Part shown: positions 7,724 through 16,198 of the stretch, piece after piece
Numbering within the stretch: position 1 is the stretch's first letter
Layout: every line of letters starts with the position of its first letter
Origin: Streptomyces sp. SCL15-4
GTDB lineage: Bacteria; Actinomycetota; Actinomycetes; Streptomycetales; Streptomycetaceae
NCBI RefSeq assembly: GCF_033366695.1
Contig: NZ_JAOBTQ010000001.1
Span: forward strand, 7,130,001 to 7,194,000
Length of the DNA: 64,000 nucleotides
Direction: 5' to 3'
Translations under genes and position numbers: made by a program
The notes under the pieces: model-generated
What the model was told of the DNA's origin: nothing
The model's input: the letters and a program-made list of their open reading frames with translations, nothing else
The model's database searches: none

Positions 7724-9046
7724 GTGCCCCCCACACCGCACCGCTCGAGAACCGGTCTCCGCAAGGTCCTTGTCGCCCTGCTGGGCGCCCTGCTGCCGCT
7801 GCTGGCGGCGCTCGCCCTCGCCGCACCGCCGGCCGGGGCCCAGACCCGGGCCGTTCCCGCGGCCACCCTCACCGAGGTCACCGGATTCGGCGTCAACCCG
7901 AGCAACCTCCAGATGTACGTCTACGTCCCGCAGAACGTCGGCCCGCACCCGGCGGTCGTGGTGGCCGTGCACTGGTGCGGCGGCTCCGCCTCCGCGATGT
8001 ACTCCGGCACCGAATGGCCCGCGCTGGCCGACCGGCACGGGTTCGTCCTCGTCTACCCGTCCGTCACCCGCGCCAGCAAGTGCTTCGACGTGTCGTCCCC
8101 CCAGGCACTGCGCCACGACGGCGGCAGCGACCCGGTCGGCATCCGGTCCATGGTCGACTGGGCGACCCGCACCTACGCGGCCGACACCGGCCGGATCTTC
8201 GTCACCGGCATCTCGTCCGGCGCGATGATGACCAACGTCCTGCTCGGCGACTACCCCGACGTGTTCGCCGCGGGCGCCGCCTTCTCCGGCGTTCCCTTCG
8301 GCTGCTTCGCCACCACCGACGGCTCGGAGTGGAACAGCGCCTGTTCCGGCGGCACCCTCACCCGCACCCCGCAGCAGTGGGGCGACCTGGTCCGCGCCGC
8401 CTACCCCGGCTACACCGGCCCCCGCCCGCGGATGCAGCTGTGGCACGGCACCGAGGACGACACCCTGCGCTACCCCAACTTCGGGGAGGAGATCAAGCAG
8501 TGGACGAACGTGCTCGGCGTGAGCCAGACCCCCGCCGCCACCGACACTCCCGCCGCCGGCTGGTCCCGCACCCGCTACGGCGGCACCGGTGACCGGGCTC
8601 CCGTCGAGGCGATCAGCCTGCAGGGCGTCGGCCACAACCTCTACAGCTGGGGCATGGCCTCCCGCGCCCTGACCTTCTTCGGCCTCGACGGCGACGGCGA
8701 CGGCGGCACCGACCCGCAGCCGCCCGCCGGAGCGTGCGAGGTGACGGCCGCCGTCAGCACCTGGAGCACCGGTCTGACCGCCTCCCTCACCGTCACCAAC
8801 ACCGGCACGGCCCCGGTGAACGGCTGGAAACTCGCCTTCACCCTCCCGGCCGGCCAGACCATCACCAACGGCTGGAGCGCCACGTACAGCCCCCGCACCG
8901 GCGCGGTGACGGCGACCGACGCCGCGTACAACGCCACCATCGCCCCCGGCGGCAGCGTGACCCTCGGCTACCAGGCCGCGCACACCGGGAACAGCGGGAC
9001 ACCGACCGCGTTCAGCCTCAACGGGAGTGCCTGCGCGGTGGGCTGA
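7724..9046 (+). CDS. Secreted PHB-depolymerase-family (CE1-like) esterase with C-terminal CBM2
   Basis: 440 aa. The signal peptide is residues 1 to about 39. The catalytic alpha/beta hydrolase domain (about 45-325) has the nucleophile in GISSG (Ser164), HGTEDDTL as the probable acid region and GVGHNLYSW as the histidine region. A short linker (DGDGDGGTDPQPPAG) joins a family 2 carbohydrate-binding module from about residue 337 to the end, with the exposed tryptophans expected in cellulose binding. Enzymes with this layout are usually acetylxylan or feruloyl esterases rather than true PHB depolymerases. GTG start at 7724. The CebR-like operator upstream supports induction by cello-oligosaccharides. 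Confidence 0.92.
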   Translation: MPPTPHRSRTGLRKVLVALLGALLPLLAALALAAPPAGAQTRAVPAATLTEVTGFGVNPSNLQMYVYVPQNVGPHPAVVVAVHWCGGSASAMYSGTEWPALADRHGFVLVYPSVTRASKCFDVSSPQALRHDGGSDPVGIRSMVDWATRTYAADTGRIFVTGISSGAMMTNVLLGDYPDVFAAGAAFSGVPFGCFATTDGSEWNSACSGGTLTRTPQQWGDLVRAAYPGYTGPRPRMQLWHGTEDDTLRYPNFGEEIKQWTNVLGVSQTPAATDTPAAGWSRTRYGGTGDRAPVEAISLQGVGHNLYSWGMASRALTFFGLDGDGDGGTDPQPPAGACEVTAAVSTWSTGLTASLTVTNTGTAPVNGWKLAFTLPAGQTITNGWSATYSPRTGAVTATDAAYNATIAPGGSVTLGYQAAHTGNSGTPTAFSLNGSACAVG

Positions 9047-9545
9047 CCACCGGATCGCGCACCGGCCCGGCGGAGAGGTGGCCGGACGGTGCGCATTCCG
9101 CCGGTGCGGGACCCTGAGGGACCCCCGCACCGGCCGAGGGGCCGGCGACCGGGGCCGCACGAACCCGGGTGTGGTGCCTGGGAGTCGGCTGATGCTCCGC
9201 GTTCCGGGGTGCGGGGTCCGCACCGGCGCGCAGGTAAGGACTCCCGCACCTCGTCCAGGGTCCACGCGGTGGCGTGCGGTGCTGCGACGTCACCGGCGGC
9301 CGTCGACGGCAGCACCCCGTACGGACGACCCCGCGCGAGACCTCCGCAACGCCGACGCGGCGTCCGTGGCCCCGTGGTCCCGTCCGGAACCGGCCAGCCG
9401 TTTCGGGGGCCGTCGCGGGCGGTGTCGTCCTGTGCCGCGAGGTTTCCCGGCGGCGGTGGGCGTTCCCCGGGAAAGTGGGGATGACCAGCGCGGTCGAGGG
9501 GCACTCGGGGGGCACGCAAGGCGGATCTCACCCCCGAGGAGAGTC
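9047..9545. other. 499-bp spacer before the P-type ATPase operon
   Basis: It begins with the hairpin at 9100-9134. Beyond that I find no coding signal, only GC-rich sequence with scattered short inverted repeats. The promoter of the downstream operon must lie in its last part, but no clear -35/-10 pair stands out. Confidence 0.5.
9100..9134 (+). terminator. Hairpin after the CBM2 esterase
   Basis: An 11-bp perfect stem GCCGGTGCGGG / CCCGCACCGGC closes a 13-nt loop about 55 nt past the stop codon. No T-tract. Confidence 0.65.
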
Positions 9546-10097
9546 ATGGCTGAGCAGAAGTCGTCGTCGGCCCTCACGGCGCCCCTGCGCGGCGCCGCCT
9601 CGGTCCTGAGCCGGGTGCCCGGCGCCGGAACGGTGAGCAGGGCCGCCGAGGAGACACTCGACAAGATCGGCGCGGTCTCGCCCCGCGGGCGGCGCATGGC
9701 GGTGTACGCGGGTGCCGGGATGCTCGGCGCGGCGGGCGTGGTGGAGTGGCCCGTGGCGCTCACCGGCGCGGCGGTGGCCTGGCTCACCCAGCCCCGGCCC
9801 GGCCGGCCGGAGGAGGGCGGGGACGCCGCCGGACAGCGCCCGGAGCCCGCGCACGACCTCGGCACCGCGGCCCTCAGGTCCGGCACCGGCGGCGCGCACG
9901 GCGGCCAGGCGATCGAGGGCGCATCCGGCGGCAGCGGGGCCGTTGCGACCGCCCGGCCCTCCGGGCGGGCCAAGGGAGCCGGGCCCGCCGGGACGTCCCG
10001 GCCGCCGGAAGCCGAGCACGGCGCCGGAACGTCCGCGACCAAGGGGTCCTCCGGTCCTCTCGGGCCGACCGCCCGGCCCGACCGCACCACGCTCTAG
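9546..10097 (+). CDS. Hypothetical protein, partner of the P-type ATPase
   Basis: 183 aa, not recognised as a named family. The first half is Ala/Gly-rich with one hydrophobic stretch (about residues 51-78, YAGAGMLGAAGVVEWPVALTG) that could be a single membrane helix. The second half is a low-complexity tail rich in Gly, Pro, Ala and Arg and probably disordered. Start ATG 9546 has GAGGAGAG a few nt upstream. Only 6 nt separate its stop from the next start, so it is co-transcribed with the giant P-type ATPase and may tether or regulate it. That role is inference from position. Confidence 0.75.
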   Translation: MAEQKSSSALTAPLRGAASVLSRVPGAGTVSRAAEETLDKIGAVSPRGRRMAVYAGAGMLGAAGVVEWPVALTGAAVAWLTQPRPGRPEEGGDAAGQRPEPAHDLGTAALRSGTGGAHGGQAIEGASGGSGAVATARPSGRAKGAGPAGTSRPPEAEHGAGTSATKGSSGPLGPTARPDRTTL

Positions 10098-10103
10098 GAG
10101 GTC

Positions 10104-13100
10104 ATGGTGGCCGGTCTGCTGACGGCGCCGTCGGCCGCCGTACGACGGCTGCCCGCGGCACCACGCCTGCTCACGCGGGCGGCGGCACCGGCGGTCGGCA
10201 TGGCCGCCGGTGCCGCCGCCGGTACCGCGCGTGCCGGTGTGCGCGGCGCGGACGCCGCCGCCCGGGTCGCCCGGGTCGCCCGCAACGCGCTGCCCGGCGC
10301 CGGTACGCACTGGCGCTCCGGCGCCCGCGCCCATCTGGCCGTACGCCCCCTGGAACGGGACCTGGCACGGCACGCGGGCGGTACCGCGCAGCTGGCGCGC
10401 CGGATGGCCGAGGCGCTTCAGGAGCATCCCGACGTCCTGGTCGCCTACTGGGACCAGGGGCTGGCCAGGCTGGTGGTGACCGCGACCGGCGAGCAGGCCG
10501 CCGACCGGGTGCTCGCGCACGCGGCGGACCTGGCCGAACGGCACGGACTGGCGCTGGCCGGCGGGGACGACGCCGAGATCACCCACCCGGCCGACCCGGC
10601 CGGGGTGCGCGCCGCCGCGGCCACGCTCGCCGCCGACGCCGTCGGCATCGCCGTGGCCCTGACCGCCTACGGCCTGCGGCTGCCGCCCTCGCCGCGGATG
10701 GTGACCGCCGTCGTGACCCTGCTGCGGGAGAACCCGCGCTTTCGCTCGCGGCTGCGCGCCCGGCTCGGCGACTCCGGCATGGACCTCGCGCTGGCCTGCG
10801 CCAACGCGGCCGTGCACGGCGCCGGGCAGACCCCCGCCTCACTGATCCTGGACGGTGCCCTGCGCGCCTGCCAGATGGCCGAGACGCTGGCCCGCTCGGC
10901 CGCCTTCGACGCGGTGCACGACCAGCTGTGCGCCCCGCGGCGGATCAGTCTCGCCCCGGACGGCCCGCCCCGTCCGCCGCTGCACGTCTCACCGGCCCAG
11001 GAGTACGCCGCCCACGCCTCCGCCGGCAGCGTGCTGGGCGCGGCGGCCACGCTGCTGGTCAAGCACGACGTCGCCGAGGCCGCGGAGGCCGTGCTGGCCG
11101 GCTCTCCGAAGGCCGCCCGCTACGGACCGGCCGCCTTCCACGCCGTACTCTCCGGCACTCTGGCCCGCACCGGCGTACTGGTCCGCGCCCCGGAGCGGCT
11201 GCGCCAGCTGGAGATGGCCGGCACCGTCGTGCTGCACCCGGGCGCGCTGCGCACCGAGGACGGCGAGGCGGACCCGTGGGCCGAACCGGTGCTGGACGCC
11301 GCCCGCCGGGCCGGGCTGCGGGTCGTGCTCGTGGACGACGAGGCCCTGGAGGACTTCACCGGCCTCGCCGACCAGGTCGTCGACCCCCGCCGGCCGCTGG
11401 ACGACGTCGTGTACGAGGCGCGCGGCGAGGAAGGCGCCGTCCTGGTCGTCGCGCGGGTGCGCTCGGCCGGCGACCACGACGTCCTCGCCGCCCTGCGCGC
11501 CGCCGACATCGCCCTCGCCCTGACCGACCGGGACGGCGCGGTCGTCTGGAGCGCGGACCTCCTCGCCCCGCACGGACTGCCCGACGTCTGGCGGGTCCTG
11601 ACCGCGGTCCCGGCCGCCCGCAGGGTCGGCCGCCGCGCCCAGACGCTGGCCCGCTCCGGCGCCGCGCTGTCCGGGTTGCTCGTCGCCGTCGGCGAGTCCG
11701 GCGGACGGCGGGGCCGCCGCGCCATCCTGCCGGGGCTGCGGCGGCGCGCCGGTCGACGCCGGCGCCGCCACCGCGCTGCTGTCGGAGTGCGCGCCGCGCT
11801 CGGTGTGGCGGCGGCCCGCGCCCCGCACCCGCGTCCCCGGGTGCACTGGCACGAACTCGGCGCGGACGAGGCCCGCGACCGGCTGGCCCGGGAACCGGCC
11901 GCCGACGCCGGGACCGACGCGCCGGCCACCCGGATGCGCAAGGCGGCGAAGGGCGTCGTCGCGCATCCGGCCGCCGCGCCCGCCCGCTGGTCCTACCGGC
12001 TCGGCCGGGCCGTCCGGGACGAACTCCAGGACCCGCTCACCCCGGTGCTTGCCGTCGGCTCGGCGGCGTCCGCGATCCTCGGCTCGGTCGTGGACGCGCT
12101 GCTCGTCGTCGGCGCCCTCGACCTGAACGCCGTGGTCGGCGGAGTCCAGCGGCTCCGGGCCGAACGGGCGCTGTCCGGGCTCGTCGCGGAGCAGAAACAG
12201 AAGGCCCGCCTGGTGCCGCCGCCGGCCGAGGCCCCGGCGGGCGGCACCCGGACCGTGGAGGCGAACCGGCTGCGGCCGGGCCATGTGATCCAGCTCAAGG
12301 CGGACGACGTGGTGCCCGCCGACGCCCGGCTGCTGTGGCAGGAGGGCCTGGAGGTGGACGAGTCCGCGCTGACCGGCGAGTCGCTGCCGGTGGAGAAGCA
12401 GACCGCCCCCACCCCGCACGCCGCCGTCGCCGACCGGCGCTGCATGGTCTTCGAGGGGACGACGGTGGTGGCGGGGGAGGCCCGGGCCGTCGTGGTCGAC
12501 ATCGGCGATCGCACCGAGGCCGCCCGCGCCGTCCACCTCGCCGCGCGTACGCCCGCGGCCGGCGGAGTGCAGGCCAGGCTTCAGGAACTCAGCCGCAAGG
12601 CGCTGCCGCTGACCCTCGGGGGCGGCGCCGCGGTGACGGGACTGGCACTGCTGCGCGGCACCCCGATCCGCGAGGCGGTCAGCGGCGGTGTGGCGGTGGC
12701 CGTGGCCGCCGTGCCGGAGGGACTGCCGCTGGTGGCCACGGTCGCCCAGCTGGCGGCCGCCCGGCGGCTGAGCCGGGGCGGCGTCCTGGTCCGCACGCCG
12801 CGTTCGCTGGAGGCGCTGGGCCGGATGGACACCGTCTGCTTCGACAAGACCGGCACGCTCACCGAGAACCGGCTGCGCCTGGTGCGTACCGCCGACACCG
12901 GGGGCGCGGTCCACACCGTGGACGACGCCGGCGCCGAGGACACCGTACGGGCCGCCGCGCGGGCCTGTCCGCAGCTGGACGACGGCTCCGACCGGCCGGT
13001 GCACGCCACCGACGAGGCCGTGCTCGCCGCCGCGCCGCCCGACGCGGACTGGACCCGGCTCGCCGACCTGCCATTCGAGGCCGCGCGCGGATACGCCGCC

Positions 13101-14411
13101 GCCGTCGGCCGCGCCGGGGACGGCCCGTCCGTGCTGGTGGTCAAGGGCGCCCCGGAGACCGTGCTGCCCGCCTGCCCCGGGTTGCCGGAGCACGCCTTCG
13201 ACACCGCCCACGCGCTGGCCGGGGACGGACTGCGGGTGCTCGCGGTGGCCGAGCGGCGGCTCGACGAGGGCGAGAAGGAGGACGCGGCCCTGGAACGGCC
13301 GCTGGAGAACCTGGAGTTCATCGGGCTGCTGGCACTGTCCGACGTACCTCGCGACACCTCCACGGCCCTCGTGAACGCGCTCAACGGGGCGGGCGTACGA
13401 CCGGTGATGCTCACCGGCGACCATCCGCAGACCGCGCGGGCCATCGCCGCCGACCTGGGCTGGCCGGCGGACACCGTGGTGGTCACCGGCGACGAACTGG
13501 CCGCCGCCGACCGCGCGGCCCGGGCCCGGATGCTGCGCGACGCGGGCGTGGTGGCCCGGGTGGCGCCCGAGCAGAAGCTCCAGGTCGTGGAGGCGCTGCG
13601 GGACGCGGGGCGGGTGGTCGGCATGGTCGGCGACGGCGCCAACGACGCCGCCGCCATCCGTGCCGCCGACATCGGCGTCGGCATCAGCGCCCGGGGTTCG
13701 GCCGCCGCCCGCAACGCGGCGGACATCGTGCTGACCGACGACGATCTGACGGTGCTGGTCGACGCGGTCGGCGAGGGCCGCGCCCTGTGGCACAGCGTCG
13801 CCGACGCCATCGCCATCCTGATCGGCGGCAACGCGGGCGAGGTCGGCTTCGGCATCATCGGCACCCTGCTGTCCGGGCGGGCGCCGCTGTCCACCCGGCA
13901 GATGCTGATGGTGAACCTGTTCACCGACCTGTTCCCGTCGATGGCCGTGGCGGTGACGGAGAAGGAGGACGGGCAGGGCACCGTCCGGGCGCGCAGCGGA
14001 TCGCCGGAGGACGCCGCCGTGGTGCTGGGCGCCCCGCTGCTGCGGCAGATCCGGCACCGGGCGCTGACCACCTGCCTCGGCGCGGTCACGGCCTGGCTGA
14101 TCGGCCGCTTCACCCCGGGCACCGCCCGCCGCTCCAGCACCATGGCCCTGTGCGGGGTGGTCGGCACCCAGCTGGTGCAGACCCTGCTCGACCGGCGGGA
14201 CAGCCGGCTGGTGCAGGTGACCTCGCTGGGCTCCGCGCTGGCGCTCGTCGCCGTGGTCCAGACGCCGGTCCTCAGCCGTGCGTTCGGCTGCACCCCGCTC
14301 GGCCCGGTGGCGTGGGCGGGCGTCGTCGCCGCGATCGCCCTGGCCCTGGCGGGCCAGCGGTCCCTGCCCCGCCTGGAGGAAACCGTGGCACGACTGCTGC
14401 CGGGCAGGTGA
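10104..14411 (+). CDS. Giant P-type ATPase (CtpI-like), SERCA-type PEGLP motif
   Basis: 1435 aa, about twice a normal P-type ATPase and close to the CtpI group of actinobacteria. The N-terminal half (about 1-620) is an extra region of unknown role, with a possible HMA-like alpha/beta unit near 80-160 lacking CxxC. The catalytic half has the actuator TGES at 757-760, PEGLP at 871-875, phosphorylation Asp914 in CFDKTGTLTEN, MLTGDHPQTA and hinge GDGAND at 1176-1181, followed by C-terminal membrane helices. PEGLP resembles calcium- and cation-pumping P2 enzymes; the ion is not known. Residues 548-560 are an abrupt Arg-rich run that looks like the product of two compensating indels (see findings). 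Confidence 0.9.
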   Translation: MVAGLLTAPSAAVRRLPAAPRLLTRAAAPAVGMAAGAAAGTARAGVRGADAAARVARVARNALPGAGTHWRSGARAHLAVRPLERDLARHAGGTAQLARRMAEALQEHPDVLVAYWDQGLARLVVTATGEQAADRVLAHAADLAERHGLALAGGDDAEITHPADPAGVRAAAATLAADAVGIAVALTAYGLRLPPSPRMVTAVVTLLRENPRFRSRLRARLGDSGMDLALACANAAVHGAGQTPASLILDGALRACQMAETLARSAAFDAVHDQLCAPRRISLAPDGPPRPPLHVSPAQEYAAHASAGSVLGAAATLLVKHDVAEAAEAVLAGSPKAARYGPAAFHAVLSGTLARTGVLVRAPERLRQLEMAGTVVLHPGALRTEDGEADPWAEPVLDAARRAGLRVVLVDDEALEDFTGLADQVVDPRRPLDDVVYEARGEEGAVLVVARVRSAGDHDVLAALRAADIALALTDRDGAVVWSADLLAPHGLPDVWRVLTAVPAARRVGRRAQTLARSGAALSGLLVAVGESGGRRGRRAILPGLRRRAGRRRRRHRAAVGVRAALGVAAARAPHPRPRVHWHELGADEARDRLAREPAADAGTDAPATRMRKAAKGVVAHPAAAPARWSYRLGRAVRDELQDPLTPVLAVGSAASAILGSVVDALLVVGALDLNAVVGGVQRLRAERALSGLVAEQKQKARLVPPPAEAPAGGTRTVEANRLRPGHVIQLKADDVVPADARLLWQEGLEVDESALTGESLPVEKQTAPTPHAAVADRRCMVFEGTTVVAGEARAVVVDIGDRTEAARAVHLAARTPAAGGVQARLQELSRKALPLTLGGGAAVTGLALLRGTPIREAVSGGVAVAVAAVPEGLPLVATVAQLAAARRLSRGGVLVRTPRSLEALGRMDTVCFDKTGTLTENRLRLVRTADTGGAVHTVDDAGAEDTVRAAARACPQLDDGSDRPVHATDEAVLAAAPPDADWTRLADLPFEAARGYAAAVGRAGDGPSVLVVKGAPETVLPACPGLPEHAFDTAHALAGDGLRVLAVAERRLDEGEKEDAALERPLENLEFIGLLALSDVPRDTSTALVNALNGAGVRPVMLTGDHPQTARAIAADLGWPADTVVVTGDELAAADRAARARMLRDAGVVARVAPEQKLQVVEALRDAGRVVGMVGDGANDAAAIRAADIGVGISARGSAAARNAADIVLTDDDLTVLVDAVGEGRALWHSVADAIAILIGGNAGEVGFGIIGTLLSGRAPLSTRQMLMVNLFTDLFPSMAVAVTEKEDGQGTVRARSGSPEDAAVVLGAPLLRQIRHRALTTCLGAVTAWLIGRFTPGTARRSSTMALCGVVGTQLVQTLLDRRDSRLVQVTSLGSALALVAVVQTPVLSRAFGCTPLGPVAWAGVVAAIALALAGQRSLPRLEETVARLLPGR

Positions 14412-14593
14412 CGGCCGGCGCGCCGCAACGAACGTGACCGGCAGGCCGACACGGCCGGGGCTCCGAGCGGTACTCACGGCGCCCCTGTTCGGCGCCTTCG
14501 GGTCGGTCGGACCGTGCCGCATACCCAGCCGGCACCGCGGGACCGCCGTAGTGCCCCGGCTCCGGGCGCGGCCCCGCCGGTGTGACGGCGGGG

Positions 14594-15673
14594 TCAGACG
14601 GAGCGGTGGTACTGGTCCGGTACCCGGATCTCCGCGCCCAGTTCGCGGGCGGCCTGCCGGGCCCAGGACGGGTTGCGCAGCAGTTCCCGGCCGAGCAGGA
14701 CCACGTCGGCCTCGCCGTTCGCCAGGATCTTCTCCGCCTGCCCGGCCTCGGTGATCAGCCCGACGGCGCCGACCGGCAGCGGGGTCTCGGCCTTCACCCG
14801 GGCGGCGAACGGCACCTGGTAGCCCGGTCCGGTCGGGATGCTGACGCTGCTCGCGTTGCCGCCGGTGGAGACGTCGAGCAGGTCCACCCCGTGGGCGTGC
14901 AGATCGCGGGCGAAGCGGACCGTGTCGTCGGGGGTCCAGCCGGCCTCGTCCAGCCAGTCGGTGGCGGAGATGCGGAAGAACACCGGCTTCTGGTCGGGCC
15001 ACACCTCGCGTACGGCGGCCACGACCTCCAGGGCGAACCGGACACGGTTGTCGTACGAGCCGCCGTAGGCGTCCGTGCGGTGGTTGGAGTGGGGGGAGAG
15101 GAACTCGTTGATCAGGTAGCCGTGGGCGCCGTGGATCTCGACGGCCTCGAAGCCCGCGGCCAGCGCCCGGCGCGCGGCGGCGGCGAACTGCCCGACGATC
15201 TCCTTGATCTCGTCGGCGGTCAGCTCGGTCGGCACCGGGTGGCGTTCGTCGAACGGGACGGCGCTGGGGGCGAGCGGCTGCCAGCCGTGCGCGTCCGGTC
15301 CGACGGGCGCGCCGCCCTTCCACGGCCGCTCGGTGGACGCCTTGCGTCCTCCGTGTCCGAGCTGGACGGCCGGCACGGTGCCCTGCGCGGTGAGGAACCG
15401 GGTGATCCGCCGGAAGGCCTCCACCTGGGTGTCGTTCCACAGTCCGAGGTCGTACGGGGAGATCCGGCCCTCGGGCGCGACCGCGGTGGCCTCCACCACG
15501 ATCAGACCGGTGCCGCCGGCGGCCCGCGCCGCGTAGTGCGCGAAGTGCCAGTCGTGCGGGGCTCCGGCGAGCGGGCCCTCCGGCTCGGCGGAGTACTGGC
15601 ACATCGGGGCCATCCATACCCGGTTCGGGATGGTCACTTCGCGCAGGGTGAGGGGCTCGAAGAGCGCGGACAT
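14594..15673 (-). CDS. Old yellow enzyme, YqjM-like NADH:flavin oxidoreductase
   Basis: 359 aa, the usual length of YqjM-type ene-reductases. Residues that mark this subgroup are present: Cys25 in APMCQYSA, HGGRKAS, EIHGAHGYLINEFLSP with the substrate-binding histidine pair, and the FMN-phosphate region VGLITEAGQAEKIL followed by LLGRELLRNP. These FMN enzymes reduce activated C=C bonds in enones and electrophiles using NAD(P)H. ATG 15673 is chosen for GGAG at good distance and because it matches the family N-terminus (MSALFEPLTLREV). An ArsR-type regulator diverges from it across 150 bp that contain TACGAG-type repeats, a common arrangement for stress-induced OYEs. Confidence 0.93.
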   Translation of the reverse strand: MSALFEPLTLREVTIPNRVWMAPMCQYSAEPEGPLAGAPHDWHFAHYAARAAGGTGLIVVEATAVAPEGRISPYDLGLWNDTQVEAFRRITRFLTAQGTVPAVQLGHGGRKASTERPWKGGAPVGPDAHGWQPLAPSAVPFDERHPVPTELTADEIKEIVGQFAAAARRALAAGFEAVEIHGAHGYLINEFLSPHSNHRTDAYGGSYDNRVRFALEVVAAVREVWPDQKPVFFRISATDWLDEAGWTPDDTVRFARDLHAHGVDLLDVSTGGNASSVSIPTGPGYQVPFAARVKAETPLPVGAVGLITEAGQAEKILANGEADVVLLGRELLRNPSWARQAARELGAEIRVPDQYHRSV

Positions 15674-15764
15674 GACGGACTCCATTTCGTCACGGGTGGC
15701 CTGATAGCTTCGTACGGCGTTCACCGTACTACGAGGAACGTGAAAGTACGAGACGTGTCAAACT

Positions 15765-15780
15765 ACGAGACATCTCGTAC
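15765..15780. promoter_or_regulatory. Inverted repeat TACGAGA-CA-TCTCGTA between OYE and ArsR
   Basis: Perfect 7-bp arms with a 2-nt spacer. A related copy, TACGAGACGTGTC, sits at 15748-15760, and further TACGAG/GTACTACG fragments occur at 15715-15737. The clustering marks an operator region for the adjacent ArsR-type repressor, covering both divergent promoters. Confidence 0.65.
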
Positions 15781-15823
15781 GATGGTCGTCGTCGAAGAAG
15801 TCCCGCGACGAAGGGCGGTCGCC

Positions 15824-16198
15824 GTGACCGAGACAGCCACCACCGGACGCGCGCTGCCGCACCCGGACCGCGAGCACATCCGGCTGGAGTCCGTGCTGCA
15901 CGCGCTCTCCGACCCGATGCGGTTGCAGATCGTGCGCGAACTGTCCGCCCGCGAAGAAGAGTTGACCTGCTCGCAGTTCGAGCTGCCGGTGACCAAGTCC
16001 ACCACCACGCACCACTTCCGGGTGCTGCGGGAGGCCGGGGTCGTCCGGCAGGTCTACCGAGGGACGGCCAAGATGAACGGCCTGCGCCGGGACGATCTAG
16101 AGAGCCTCTTCCCTGGGCTGCTCGACAGCCTCCTCGCCGCGGCCGACCGGCAGGCCGGCCGGCTCGGTGACATCGGCCGAATTCCGGCCGCCGGCTGA
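15824..16198 (+). CDS. ArsR-family winged-helix repressor
   Basis: 124 aa. The helix-turn-helix spans about residues 20-95 (LHALSDPMRLQIVREL ... STTTHHFRVLREAGVVRQV). There is no CxC metal-binding motif in the recognition helix, and the single Cys is in TCSQFELP, so it may sense electrophiles or redox state rather than arsenic. GTG 15824 is chosen for AAGGGCGG upstream; an in-frame ATG at 15782 would put the operator inside the gene. It probably represses the divergent ene-reductase. Its last 102 nt overlap the convergent purine permease gene. Confidence 0.88.
   Translation: MTETATTGRALPHPDREHIRLESVLHALSDPMRLQIVRELSAREEELTCSQFELPVTKSTTTHHFRVLREAGVVRQVYRGTAKMNGLRRDDLESLFPGLLDSLLAAADRQAGRLGDIGRIPAAG

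Noticed and set aside
9746..14437. A 1563-residue plus-strand open frame overlapping the ATPase
   Set aside because: Frame-shifted shadow rich in Arg and Gly, with no domain; the ATPase motifs are in the other frame.
10989..15617. A 1542-residue open frame on the minus strand opposite the P-type ATPase
   Set aside because: It is an antisense shadow: GC-rich DNA has few stops, the translation is low-complexity Gly/Arg/Gln/His, and it cuts across the real oxidoreductase gene.
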